Notes under the pieces: model-generated
Seen by the model: the letters and a program-made list of their open reading frames with translations, nothing else
Database searches by the model: none
Told to the model about the DNA's origin: nothing
Made by a program: the position numbers and the translations under genes
Shown here: piece by piece, positions 34,064 to 45,567 of the stretch
How the letters are laid out: every line of letters begins with the position of its first letter
Position numbering within the stretch: position 1 is the first letter of the stretch
Source: Imbricaverruca yamaguchii
Taxonomy: Eukaryota; Arthropoda; Thecostraca; Neoverrucidae
Assembly (NCBI GenBank): GCA_034440575.1
Contig: JAOTOL010001458.1
Coordinates: forward strand, 578,501-642,500
DNA: 64,000 nt
Direction of reading: 5' to 3'

Positions 34064-36804
34064 GTGAACAACTTGCTGTCGTAGACCGTTGAAAACAGGG
34101 GCTGTTTTCATGGAGCTTTGTAGACACCGCTGGCAAGACAAGCATAGGACAGCGTTGGCTAATTTCGTATTCGCATCATCAGGAATACGAAGGTAGGTGT
34201 GATGTTCCAATGCTCGACAGCTGGTACCTAGATTGTCAAGACAGGCCTAAGCAGCATATGGCAACACTTGGCAACATCTGGCAGCATCTAGCAGCACTTG
34301 TCGGTAGTCACCGAACAGACGTCACACGCGCTGCCATCCCTTGCCGCAGTTCCGAACGCCCCTGGACATTGTGATAACCTTTGGGACGGCAATATCGCGG
34401 CTCTGCCAAGTAAATTGACGTCCAGACGGGGCTGTTGTTTACACGACGACAGACGTGTCGTGACGTAAGCATCAGCGGCGTGCCTGGCGCTTCGTAAGGT
34501 ACACAAAGTTTGCCGGTCCAACTTGGTCCCCCAAAAATTACTATGATTTCAACCACTCCACTTTGTGGTTTCGGAAGTGCGAACGTATTTGTCCACATAA
34601 GCAAAGGTAAGTAGAACCCACGGTTCTCAGGCTAGCGCCTTGGCCGCATGTACACATATGGGTAGCTTGTCCCATCTCTAGTCATCGGTGGTGCATTCAA
34701 AAGCGAATAGATCTCTGTCCCTGAAAATGCCAAGTTGTACAGCCCGTGCCATCAATCACCAAACATGGTCTGAGACTTCTGGCTTATCAGGTTCATTAGA
34801 TCTAAATGGTCTAACATCATTTTGTACTGAAGGCTCTGGCTTAATCACTGGTCGATTGATGAAATATTGATAGGACAGCAATGGTCTCAATATTAACCCG
34901 TCCCGTCTCGGGGTGGGCGTCTTCAACCGCCCCCCCCCCCTCAGGTTTTTTTTCGCGGATAGCGGACGAACGGCGCGCAGCAGCACGCTCAAATTTGGCA
35001 TACCTCTTTCCACATGAATTTGACATGCTGATTACATTGTTTTAGGTCAGGTCATCTAGGGTCAACGAGTCAGTCAAGGTCAAGTGAGGTCACCTCCAAA
35101 GAAGTTCAACCAGTCGTCACACTTTAACGGATACAGATATTTTAATGAAACTTTCAGCGTTTGCCTATCTTTACGGATGCAACAAAACGTACGAGTGGAA
35201 TTTGTCATTTTTTCGTGTTTAACTATATATAACTTTTGCGCATTTGCCAAATTGGAGTTCAAATACAGGATTCTGGCGAAAGTGAGCTTTTTTATTAGGG
35301 AAAGTTGACTTCCAACAACGTTTCTCGGTCTGTTCTACCCAGTGGAAAAGGGAAATTAGAGGAAAATTGAAAACTCGAAATTTTGAAATTTTGACAACAT
35401 AAAATTTTTATTTTTGGGGGACCAAAACAAAATTATAGCCCTCGTCGATTTCGCTGTCCTTTTCTCATTCCAAATCAATTTTGTGATGTGAATAAATTTT
35501 TTCTTCAAATATTCCCAAAATGAATTCCCCAGAGCCCAAAACATAATGTAAATCATGAAAAGTCATGAAAAACTAGCCCCCTAGTGACGTCACTTTTGGC
35601 CGTAAATTGTTTTGGAGGGTGGATCCGGACCCTACTCGTCGAGCGCTTTCCGATGACGCCTCGTCGTGTTCGTGCGACGCTTAGTTTGGATTTTATAGGG
35701 GGTCTTCAACCGCCCCCCCCCCCACCCACTCGAGACGGGGTGGGATGATCGGACCGGAAAGACGGCGCGGGTTAACATCAGTTACCGCAAGTGAAATGTT
35801 GATTTCCATCGAATTATGATTATTTGAAAGGGTTGAATTGAAAGTTCCATTTATTAGTCGAGTTAATATTTCCATCTGTGGTAATATGAAATGTCAAACG
35901 TTACACAGGACTAAACTAGCAATCGATCATTATCATATAAGTACTTCAGCATTTAGCAATTGCGGTCATCAAATAAATAAATTTGAGATAACTTAAACAT
36001 CCACTTAGTTGCATGGGTCAAATAGTGCTTCAGTAATTCTCTAAAAATGTACTTTTGTCATGCCAAGGCCAATTATCGAAGTGATATGCTTTGTTGTTAG
36101 CGCTGGTGTTTGTAATGTGGATGCCAATTTGTTCTGTGCACCTACTTTTTATCCACTCATGCAGCTTTGGTTTCGGTGGCCCGTTTTTCCTGCCCTTTCT
36201 TGCTTCTTCTTTTTTTCATCGTGTTTTTTTTTCTGCAGTGTCAGGGTGAAGCATATTTTTTCTCGACCGTCTGCTGGATTTTTCAAAGTCTACCAGCAGG
36301 ACAAGAAGAAGTCCATCGTTTGTGCCAACGTGAATCTGTTCAAAGGAAGTCTAATAATCCAATAATCGAGCACCAATTCAACACAAATTTGCTGGGGAAA
36401 TACCATCACAAGAAAGTCAAGCCAACAATACACGTGGAAAGGTAGATGCTTATGAATTTGGGGCATGTGCGTCTCCCATGGCAGGGTGGCGCCGCTCTGG
36501 GAAGGCTCGAGTGAATCCTTCCCCTCCCCATCCAACATATTTTTTCAGTCTCAGGAGGCATTCGGAGAGAAATACCCGACATGGAAGGAAATCGAAGGAA
36601 TCGGGAACCGTTGAGAGGAAAAACCGCCTTCAATGTCCTTCAGTTCATTCAATATTTACCTCTGTGCCATGCTTCGTGCATTTATGTCCGAAATAGTTAC
36701 GATGGGTTTGAGTATTGTAGGTCAGCCACCCAACCATATTGTGTTCACCGATATATTCCCCACGTATTCCACCTATTACACGCGGGTGCACTGTTCTTCC
36801 GCAG
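34064..36804 (+). other. Intron 8
   Basis: Contains the complete TTAA-flanked MITE (34897-35771). The flanks show no other named feature. Confidence 0.7.
34897..35771 (+). mobile_element. piggyBac-like MITE, complete with TTAA target duplication
   Basis: 875 bp flanked on both sides by TTAA (34893-34896 and 35772-35775). Terminal inverted repeats: CCCGTCCCGTCT at the left, AGACGGCGCGGG at the right, 10 of 12 complementary. A CCC...GGG terminus next to a TTAA duplication is the signature of piggyBac-type transposition. A subterminal GTCTTCAACCGCCCCCC occurs near both ends in direct orientation. There is no open frame for a transposase, so it is non-autonomous. Confidence 0.85.
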
Positions 36805-36881
36805 AATACAAGACTCGAGTGTTTGCGGCCATCACTGAGATGCTGCGATGGTTCGCCGGCACACAGATCCGCAACGTGTCG
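36805..36881 (+). CDS. Xdh: XDH exon 9 (residues 339-364), FAD domain
   Basis: Acceptor TTCTTCCGCAG, donor GTGAGT, phase 0. Encodes EYKTRVFAAITEMLRWFAGT QIRNVS, the segment before the SIGGN FAD-binding loop. Confidence 0.95.
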
Positions 36882-37405
36882 GTGAGTTGACCCCGGGGGC
36901 CAGCTGGTGGTCAGTTGACGCTGGGGGCCAGCCGGTGATCAGTTGACGCTGGGGGCCAGCCGGTGGTCAGTTGACGCTGGGGGCCAGCCGGTGGTCAGTT
37001 GACGCTGGGGGCCAGCCGGTGGTCAGTTGACGCTGGGGGCCAGCCGGTGGTCAGTTGACGCTGGGGGCCAGCCGGTGGTCAGTTGACGCTGGGGGCCAGC
37101 TGGTGGTCAGTTGACGCTGGGGGCCAGCGGTGGTCGTTGACGCTGGGGGCCAGCCGGTGGTCAGTTGACGCTGGGGGCCAGCTGGTGGTCAGTTGACCCC
37201 GGGGGCCAGCTGGTGGTCAGTTGACCCCGGGGCCAGCTGGTGGTCCACAACGTGTCGGTGAGTTGACCACGGGGGCCAGCCGGTGATCAGTTGACGCTGG
37301 GGGCCAGCCGGTGGTCAGTTGACGCTGGGGGCCAGCCGGTGGTCAGTTGACGCTGGGGGCCAGCTGGTGGTCAGTTGACGCTGGGGGCCAGCTGGTGGTC
37401 CGCGG
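36882..37405. repeat. 28-bp minisatellite starting at the exon 9 donor, ~18 units
   Basis: The unit is GTCAGTTGACGCTGGGGGCC AGCCGGTG. The first unit is the donor itself (GTGAGTTGACCCCGGGGG). At about 37246 a unit includes a copy of the exon end plus donor (CAACGTGTCG then GTGAGTTGACC). Confidence 0.95.
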
Positions 37406-38194
37406 CGAATCATTGCCAGACTGGTGACGTTCTAGTAGGGGGTAACCGGTACGCCAGCTGGCCCACTACCAGACAGTTTTTTTCGAGCGAAATCGTGTGT
37501 AGCACGCAGAGTCTCTACTAAAGAATGTGGACTGCGGAGCTGCGGCAGTTGGGTCTGGGGAATGGCCATCCAAGAAAGCCCCACTCCGCCTTCCTTCCAG
37601 TGATGCTGATGACCAACCAAAGTCTACACGATAACCAACGCAGCAGAGACAATTGAAAACAAATTGCTGTTGTCGAATATCCGATATCCATTAACCCCAT
37701 CACCGTAGGGTTGATGCAGACTGAAATATGTGGGGTACACGAAAATATCTGAATCTACTGTTCCGATTTTAGAGCAGATCAGCACAAGTGTAATGTAATT
37801 TTGCTCCCCAGAGCTTTTTCAGACAATTTCCCATTTTGTTTGAGGTAAACTTCTATTAGGCACGTTAATAGACTATGGACCTCGACGTTTGCGATTTTGT
37901 GAACCCGGTTATAATTTCAATGGCTCTGGGTCATCTGACACATATCTGCATCCAAGTCTTCCTACAAACTCAGCTTGGAACCAGCTCAATCTCTTGTTAG
38001 CAACGCTCACACACAATCTCCAACTTGCACACAGCTCGATCTTCAAACATTCTAGATCCCACCTCACAAGGTTACATCTCAACAGTTATACAGCGGTTTC
38101 AGACAGTCAGTCGCAGACAAACCTTCAGGGGTGAGTTCGGGCGACTGGCCACCAGCCAGCCGCCCTGCAGCGTCCACTCACTAACAGAGTGAGC

Positions 38195-38195
<1 letters not shown>

Positions 38196-38284
<89 letters not shown>
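38196..38284. repeat. (GA)n microsatellite
   Basis: About 85 bases of GAGAGA. Confidence 0.95.
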
Positions 38285-38285
<1 letters not shown>

Positions 38286-39072
38286 TGGAGAGCGTTCCTC
38301 CTCGCTCGGCGACTATATAGCATCAAGGCAACCGCCCTTGGCCACACGCCAAAGACACGTCATTGTCACGCGGCTCTAGCTATCGAGAGCGATGCCCGGA
38401 CTCGATGCCCTACAGGAGCGGGTCAGACCGTCTGTCATTAGACACCTCTGAGCCTCGGCCCCGGTCGGCCGACTCTACTGCTGGCGACAGACACAGTAAC
38501 CCATAACATGCTTACGTAAGCTGAACCGCGCTGCACACAGGCAGCCGGTAGTTCGTGGCGCTACGGCCCAGAACAAGCTGTCACATCACCATACACCCAT
38601 GACGGCCACATCCGACCGTTAAACACTGATATGTCAACTTCCGTCAGACATCAGAGGCAGCGTCCTCCGCAGCCGCCGACGGGGTCGAGGTCAGCTATGC
38701 AACTTGACCGGAGGGGATGGGTCACAATAGCCACTGGCCTTGCCAGCCCGGCTGGCAACGACTGCCGAGTAAGCAGCGAGGACGACTTCCGTCGCGGTAC
38801 CCGCCGGTACATGAACGAGGGGAGCATTTGTGTGTTCAAAGTGTCCCGCACAGGAAGCTTTTCTACACAAACGAATTTTGTTCGTGCAATCTACACTTGT
38901 AGAATGTCAAAAGTTGAAAGTACTCTCAATGGCGAAGTCGGGAAGAATGATGGGGGAGAATGATCAAAATATTTGGGACTGTTCTTTTATATTACATTAA
39001 TGAAATCCATCATAATTCATCCTTATTGGCCCAGAGCGTCACTTAATGTCCATACATGTACATGTAAACGCC

Positions 39073-39480
39073 CAGTGGCGTAGTCATGATCCTAAGGAAG
39101 TGGTAAGAATCATTTGTTGTTTGTGGCTTGTCGCTCTTTGCAATCCCTGCAACAAATGCCTATTATATTGTCATTCTTACATAATATCAACACTTACCGT
39201 GAGGTTAGGTCCAGAGGCATCGCCAGGGAAAATACTTTGGAGGATTCTGAAAAGCCATAGTAGAAAAGTTGCTGCAAGTATTGGCATTCACGGAAATATT
39301 CTGCCTTCGCCAAGGCGTGTGATTTATTCTACTCATTTGTCCTGAATTCACTTCTCCTTGATCCGCCCTTAACAAAGTGTCATTCTCGCCGCATGATTGC
39401 TTCCAGTAGATTGAAGAGGGTGTGTCCTCAACATCACCTACAACCTCCTGTATCGGTCGTTTGGAAAATCTTCCGTCTCT
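39073..39480 (+). mobile_element. hAT-like repeat copy 1
   Basis: Starts CAGTGGCGTAG. It is similar along about 400 bp to 43251-43664: GTCATTCTTACATAA, CAGAGGC, TGTGATTTAT, AAAGTGTCA. The 3' terminus is not preserved. Confidence 0.6.
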
Positions 39481-40198
39481 GTCTTACTTGCATATCCGCA
39501 GGTAAACCTAGTAATTTGACAGTTGAATTATGAATTATATTCACCTGATACAAAAAACCATGAAAATATTCAGATAGATGTACTGTTCCTAACTTTCTTT
39601 TAATCTGTCAAAGTTTGCTCCTAATATTCCGTTCTGGAAATCCCATTGACATGGTTACGACAATAAAGTGATTGCAAAATGTTATTAAACTTCCCAAATT
39701 TCGCGGTTCAATCACGAACAGTTATAGAAAGTTATGACAAAAACCGCGGGGGAGGAATCCAAAATACCCGAAAAGGTGTTAATACCTCATGCAGGTTTAG
39801 ATATCCTTAAGTATCTCAAAGGACAGCTGAATAACTTACCATGTACCTGAACAAAGAAGAGCCTCGGGCGACGTTCGACCTACACCACTGTTGTGACCGA
39901 CGCTGCTGGGCAACATTACGTACACGCACTGCTGCTGTTGTCGTGAACACAATTCGCAAGCTAATGGATCAACATTAATGACTTTGGCGAAAGTGAACTG
40001 GGTTAGCTCGACAACAGTTTTGCTGCTATCGGGGTAGCAGTAGTAAGCAAATTGCTTCGTAGTGGAACAAAGCTGACGAGAAATACACATGTCGTTCGAA
40101 AGAGTACAACTTCCTCTATAATTGCACGTGTTCGGCTCGCGTTCGACTCTACAGCCAGGTCGCGGTCCTTGCGTTTGACGTTGTGCCTTGTTCCGCAG

Positions 40199-40402
40199 TC
40201 GATCGGCGGCAACGTCATGACGGGCAGTCCAATCTCGGACCTGGTGCCTCTGCTGATGTCGGCCGGCAGCCAGCTGACTCTTATGGCGTCGTCCGGAGAG
40301 AGCAGGACCGTGCCCATCCGCGGCTTCTACTCCGGCTACAGGAGGAACGTCGCCCGACCGGACGAGATTCTGCTGTCCGTGACCGTGCCCTTCACCAGTG
40401 AG
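40199..40402 (+). CDS. Xdh: XDH exon 10 (residues 365-432), FAD loop
   Basis: Acceptor TTGTTCCGCAG, donor GTGAGC, phase 0. Encodes SIGGNVMTGSPISDLVPLLM, the FAD-binding SIGGN loop, then RGFYSGYRRNVARPDEILLS, equivalent to the FFPGYRKT region that shapes the NAD/FAD site, and VTVPFTSE. Confidence 0.97.
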
Positions 40403-41000
40403 GTGAGCCCACCACCTTGTTGTCCGTGACAGTGCCCTTCACCGGTGAGGTGAGTCCACCACCTTGCTGTCCGTGACCGTGCCCTTCACCAGTGAGGTGG
40501 TCACTCACTGGTGGGGGTGGTGACTCACCTCAGGTCCCCTTGCACAGGTGGTGACCTTGTTGTCCGTGACAGTGCCCTTCACCGGTGGGTGGTCCCCTTG
40601 TGTCCGGACCGTGCCTTCTGGTGGTGGTCCCCCTTGTTGTGTGCGTGCTTCGCGTGGGTGGCCATCCTTGCTGCCGTGACAGTGCCTCCGTGGGTGGTCC
40701 CCTTGCTGTCCGGCGTGCCGTGGTGGCCCTGTGTCCGTGCGTGCCCCTGGTGGGTGCCTGTCGCCTGGTGTGAGTCCACACCTTGCTGTCCGTGACAGTG
40801 CCCTTCACCAGTGAGGTGAGTCCACCACCTTGCTGTCCGTGACCGTGCCCTTCACTGGTGAGGTGAGTCCACCACCTTGTTGTCCGTGACCAGTGCCCTT
40901 CACTGGTGAGGTGAGTCCATCACCTTGCTGTCCGTGACCGTGCCCTTCACCGGTGAGGTGAGTCCACCACCTTGCTGTCCATGACCGTGCCCTTCATAGA
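40403..41000. repeat. 47-bp array duplicating exon 10 end plus donor
   Basis: The unit is CTGTCCGTGACCGTGCCCTT, CACCAGTGAG (last 30 coding bases) followed by GTGAGTCCACCACCTTG (intron). Good copies begin near 40420, 40467, 40785, 40832, 40880, 40928 and 40975; the middle (40500-40780) is scrambled and partly inverted. Each good copy keeps a consensus GAG/GTGAGT donor. Confidence 0.93.
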
Positions 41001-41135
41001 CCACTATAAAGGGCATTGTCACATTTACAAGTATAAGTTTCCGAAATGCACAAGCATAATCTAATGCTAACATTGCTTATGGATGAAAATGGTCAAGAGA
41101 AGTATGTATTCATTCAAATTGGTGTTTTCAGACAT

Positions 41136-41300
41136 TCCATACACGACACAACACAGTCAGACATCACTTACGTTTAACACCGTGGACATAACACCATCAG
41201 ACACGACATAACCCCATGAGATACGACCTAACACCGCCAGACACCACTTATGTGATGCAAGATGATAACACCGTCAACATAACACCATCAGGCACGTCAT
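41136..41300. repeat. Degenerate GACATAACACCATCAGACAC array
   Basis: About six imperfect units of ACATAACACCATCAGACACG. Confidence 0.75.
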
Positions 41301-41639
41301 AGCACCGATCCGCGTAGAACAGCACCCGAAAACATTTGGCAAGCAGAACGTAACATGATGAAACACGTATGAAGCGCAAGAAACCACGAGTAAGCGGAAT
41401 TTTAACACGATAAATGCACGCATGCACGACCGTGCCGCAGAGATCGTGCTGTCCTGTCGGAACAGTTTGGCCTCCATTGTACGTCCCCGGGAATTACTTG
41501 CCGGACCAGGAGTGTCCACAGGTATCCAGCCATGTGACTGAAGAATCTGAGTGTGTGAAGTGAAGAATAGTGCCATAGTATTTCGACAGTGGGAAACTGA
41601 TATTAGCTCCAAATTTATCCCATAGAACCATTAGCATTG

Positions 41640-42050
41640 TCATAAAATACCATCGTACGAAATCGTGTACGCTCTCTTGTCATTAAGCAGTGCATATCTT
41701 GTCATCAAACAGTACAATTCCATTAGCTTCATCAAGCAATGCAATGGTATTGTAATAATCAAGCTATACACTAGCATTGTCCTTAGCAAGCAACGCAACA
41801 ACATTGTCATCCTCCAGCAACACAACACCATTATCATCATCAAGCAAATGAATGACAATGTCATCAACGAGCAATGGAATCCGATTGTCATAATCAAACG
41901 ATGCAATAACATTGTCCTCATCAAGCAAGGCAGTACCATTGGCCTTATCAATAAATGCATTACCATTGTCCTTATCAAGCAATTCAATATCATTGTCATC
42001 ATGAAGAAATGCAATACCAATGACATCGTCAAACACCTGAGACAATTTTG
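41640..42050. repeat. Degenerate ~30-bp array, ~13 units
   Basis: Units are built on CATTGTCATCATCAAGCAAT GCAATACCA, each with several substitutions. Open frames on both strands are artefacts. Confidence 0.85.
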
Positions 42051-42201
42051 CTAGTTGCGGGGGTGGTAGGGGAAGGATGATACTCACATTGGCTCCAGTC
42101 GGGGCCAAGCCCAAGGTTTTGGGCTCATGCTTCCTCCTCCAAGCACAAGGTCAAACACTCGGGACATGCGCCTCCGATCATGGAAGCTGTCGGACGAATG
42201 C

Positions 42202-42348
42202 CAGAGGCGGATCCAGGCATTGTCTTGGGGCACATGCCCGAAAGGACGCCATTGTGAAAGTGTCTGGAGGGGTGACTCTGGGTGGAAAAAAAGTGGGGAA
42301 CACTCGCACGTTTCCAGAGGGGAGCGCCTCTCACTGTATCCGCCCCTG
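42202..42348. mobile_element. Short hAT-like MITE
   Basis: 147 bp between CAGAGGCGGAT and ATCCGCCCCTG, which are inverted with 10 of 11 positions complementary. CAG...CTG ends fit the hAT superfamily. I see no 8-bp target duplication, so it may be old. Confidence 0.55.
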
Positions 42349-42670
42349 TTTGAAATAGTTGACGACACTTCACCCTCGTCTCAACTTCCAATTTCAATTG
42401 CTACGGCTCATTAGATATTCCTTATTCTAACACCAGGTTTTCATATGGTCATATCAATTCTCTAAAATGTAGCTGATGCTATGGCTTAGTCCCGAGAAAG
42501 TGTACATTTCCTCTGTATCACAAACAAGTACTGAGCGCCAGACATCAGGGAGCGGGACCGAAGGATAGGACTTCTATCATTTTCACACATATGATCTAGC
42601 CTCTCTGCTCTCCCTCGTAGTCCACCACCCCTGCATGAGGCGCCCCCTCACCGCTTGCCTTCCATTTCAG

Positions 42671-42849
42671 AATGAGTTCTTCATGGGCTACAAACAGTCT
42701 CATAGGAGGGACGACGATATTGCCATCGTGAATGCCGGCATGTTCGTGCGCGTGCGCGGAGAAGAGATCGAGTCTCTGCGACTGACATTCGGCGGCATGG
42801 CGGTGACGGCAGTGTGCGCGAAGAACGCAGAAGAAAAGCTGATTGGCAA
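42671..42849 (+). CDS. Xdh: XDH exon 11 (residues 433-492), FAD domain
   Basis: Acceptor TTCCATTTCAG, donor GTACGT, phase 2. Encodes NEFFMGYKQSHRRDDDIAIV, NAGMFVRV, then LTFGGMAVTAVCAKNAEEKL IG, matching YKQ..RREDDIA.V..GM.V and FGGM of XDH. Confidence 0.97.
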
Positions 42850-44236
42850 GTACGTTCTCCGTCCGGCAGATGAGATTTCAGTGTCGCAAAATGTACGGTT
42901 AAGTCTTTCTCTTTTGCAATGGTTCGGTGTTTGCAGCAGCACTCCGTCTTTTCATTTTACTTTCTACATCATCAGCAGCACTCACCACACTCGGTTCATT
43001 ACACCTACAATTTTACAGTCTGAGACCAGCCTGAATTATATTAGTCTAACGTACACCTTTGGAGTGTTAAAATGTACGAATGTATTAAATGGCGAAATGA
43101 AGTGGAAAACCATTTGGTAATAATTGCAAAATCATTTGGGTCTGTGTTCGGATTTTGTATCGGAAAATTTTTCCATGGTTCAATATAGTTCATTCCTAAA
43201 GGCTCAAAACACCATTTTGTGTACGTTCATGTAAATGTAATATAGCACATGACGTGGCCAGGAGTTCATGGAGGGGTTGGGCATCATTTGATCTGTATAG
43301 TTGTCTCTTTTTGGCAGCCAACGCCATAAATACCCATGATTTTGTCATTCTTACATAACATCAATACCTAGCGTGAAATTGTTGCCCAGAGGCGTCGATA
43401 TAAAATTATGCTAGGGAGGGTACTAAAAGACCTGATTTGGAAGGCCACTACAATTATTGACCATTTGAAAAACACCCTGACTCTGCGAATGCATGTGATT
43501 TATGACAATTGCTGCCTTGCATTCACTCCTCCCCTCCTTGGTCCGTCATTGGCAAAGTGTCACCTCGCCGCACCATTGTAGTGGTTTGAATAGGGTATTT
43601 GCTGAACACCTCTCGACACCTCCTTAATCCGCCATTGACAAAAAAAATCCCGACTCCGCCACTGCCTGCAATGTATTGCTATTGTTGGTGCTGAATTCGC
43701 CCCATCCTATCCCACCCTATCTCCAATCGCTGAATCCACATCATTGCCACCGGAGCGGAAAAAATAATGAAAATATTCAGACGCATGTACTATTACCAAA
43801 TATTTGCAAAAATACGTCGGGTGCCCTCCAATATTCGCTCCTGGGGTCGTTTCTGATTGAGGGCCGAACTAAAAAAGAAATATTGCGTACATAAAATAAA
43901 GCCAGGAAAAATATCCAAAAGTGAAGCTCCTATCACAATAGGTAAGGTAACAGCCGGCGAATAACCGCAGTGCCTGGTGGAGAACTTCCTTCTTTCGAAA
44001 TAGGGTTCATGCAACTCCTGTCGACAATGAATTGTCTAGCACTGGTGAGTACGTCTTTGATACAGAGTGAGTGAAACATCCTCATCATCATCAAGGTATT
44101 TCACCATCATCCAAGTGAGACACCTTCCACTGCGTTCTACGCATACACGAAGCAAAACGCTTGTCGTGACACAAAAAAGGTTCCGTTCAGTGCCGAACTT
44201 GGTCTGCCGTGTAACATGCACAGCCGCCGCGTGCAG
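42850..44236 (+). other. Intron 11
   Basis: Contains hAT-like repeat copy 2 (43251-43664). No other feature recognised. Confidence 0.65.
43251..43664 (+). mobile_element. hAT-like repeat copy 2
   Basis: Similar to 39073-39480 over about 400 bp and ends in CGCCACTG (43657-43664), the inverse of the CAGTGGCG start of copy 1. The 5' end is decayed (GACGTGGCCAGGAG). Non-coding. Confidence 0.6.
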
Positions 44237-44474
44237 ACGGTGGGAGGACTCGACCCTGCACGAGGCCATGCAGCTGCTGCTGGACGACCTGCCGCTGGAC
44301 GCCGGGGCGCCGGGGGGCATGACCGAGTACAGACGCACGCTGGCCGTCAGCTTCTTCTTCAAGTTCTTCGTGCAGTGCCGCGCCTGGCTGACGGGCCGCG
44401 TGGAGCCGGACTGCGCGTCCCTGCTGCAGCCGTTCAGCCGGCCGACGCCTGTCTCGTCGCAGCTCTTCCAAGTG
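44237..44474 (+). CDS. Xdh: XDH exon 12 (residues 492-571), end of FAD domain
   Basis: Acceptor CGCGTGCAG, donor GTGGGT, phase 0. Encodes KRWEDSTLHEAMQLLLDDLP, the CO-dehydrogenase flavoprotein C-terminal part TEYRRTLAVSFFFKFF (XDH: YR.TL..SFFFKFY) and the linker to the Moco domain ending SSQLFQV. Keeping GTG before the donor gives QLFQVVPDD, the family length (QLFQEVP). Confidence 0.95.
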
Positions 44475-45316
44475 GTGGGTGGTGCTGTCCGGCAGGTACG
44501 GGATGTGCGCATCTCCATTGCAAGAAATAAGCCGAGTCACTGTATTATCTTCCCAGACAGTACGGTGATCCTGACAGGGAAATTGCACAAACCTCCGAGT
44601 TACTACATGCACTGCAGCGTTCATTTCAGATTAACTTCCAAGGTACCCAGATTGATGTTCTCGGCATGACATTAGCCGCTCCTGCTGGGCCGAGGATGGT
44701 CGGCGTACGATTAACTATCATAGGTGTCAGGTGCCCGACTTGGGGTAGTCGGTGTACTATTGGCTGCCGCCGGTGTCAGACTTTGACTTGTCGGTGTATG
44801 ATTGGTTCCCGCCGGTGCCGGACTGGGTGTGATCATGCATGATTGGCTGCCGCAGATATCTGACTGGGGATGGCTGCGAACGATTGGTTGCCGCAGGTGT
44901 CCGACTAAGTATTGTCGGTATACTATTGACTGCTGGAGGTGCCTGGCTAAGGATTGCCGATGTATGATTGGCTGCCGCAGGTATCGAACTGGAGATGGTC
45001 GGTGCGTGATTGGCTGCCGCAGATGCCGGTCTGGAGATGACCAGTGTACGATTGGTTGCCGCAGGTGTCCGACTAAGTATTGTCGGTATACTATTGACTG
45101 CTGGAGGTGCCTGGCTAAGGATTGCCGATGTATGATTGGCGGCCGCAGGTATCGAACTGGAGATGGTCGGTGTGTGATTGGCTGCCGCAGATGCCGGTCT
45201 GGAGATGACCGGTCTGTGATTGGCTGCTGCATATGCCAGTCTGGAGATGACCGGTGTATGATTGGCTGCTGCATATGCCAGTATGGATATGACCGGTGTG
45301 TGATTGGCTGCCGCAG
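44475..45316 (+). other. Intron 12
   Basis: After about 230 bp of sequence with no recognised feature, the rest of the intron is the 42-bp array described next. Confidence 0.8.
44705..45316. repeat. 42-bp array ending in the exon 13 acceptor, ~14 units
   Basis: The unit is TGATTGGCTGCCGCAGGTG plus about 23 variable bases. The last unit is the real acceptor: GATTGGCTGCCGCAG followed by exon 13. At least seven other units keep GCCGCAG. A 168-bp block (four units) at 44881 is repeated at 45049 almost unchanged, so there is a higher-order repeat. Confidence 0.93.
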
Positions 45317-45567
45317 GTGCCGGATGACCAGCCCGTGCAAGACCTGGTGGGTCGGCCGGTGGCCCATGTGTCGGCTCAGAAGCAGGCGACAGGCGAGGCT
45401 CTGTACTGCAGTGACCTGCCTGCGCTGGAGGACGAGCTACACGCCGGACTGGTGTTCTCCACCCGCGCCCACGCCCGCATTGTGGCCGTACACGAGGAGG
45501 AGGCCCTCCAGCAACCTGGGGTCACCCACTTCTTCAGCGCCAAGGACCTTACGCCCAAGACAAACAT
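45317..45567 (+). CDS. Xdh: XDH exon 13 (residues 572-655), start of molybdopterin domain
   Basis: Acceptor GGCTGCCGCAG, donor GTGAGA, phase 2. Encodes VPDDQPVQDLVGRPVAHVSA, QKQATGEALYCSDLPALEDE, LHAGLVFSTRAHARIVAVHE, matching VGRPLPHL.A..QASGEA.Y.DD.P..ENEL....V.S..AHA of XDH. Confidence 0.97.

Larger units (their letters stand above)
36882..40198 (+). other. Intron 9
   Basis: After the 28-bp array it holds a (GA)n microsatellite and a hAT-like repeat (39073-39480). Bases 37406-38190, 38290-39070 and 39480-40198 show nothing recognised. Confidence 0.65.
40403..42670 (+). other. Intron 10
   Basis: Holds four repeats listed separately: the donor array, a 28-bp-like array, a 30-bp-like array and a small hAT-like MITE. 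Confidence 0.65.
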
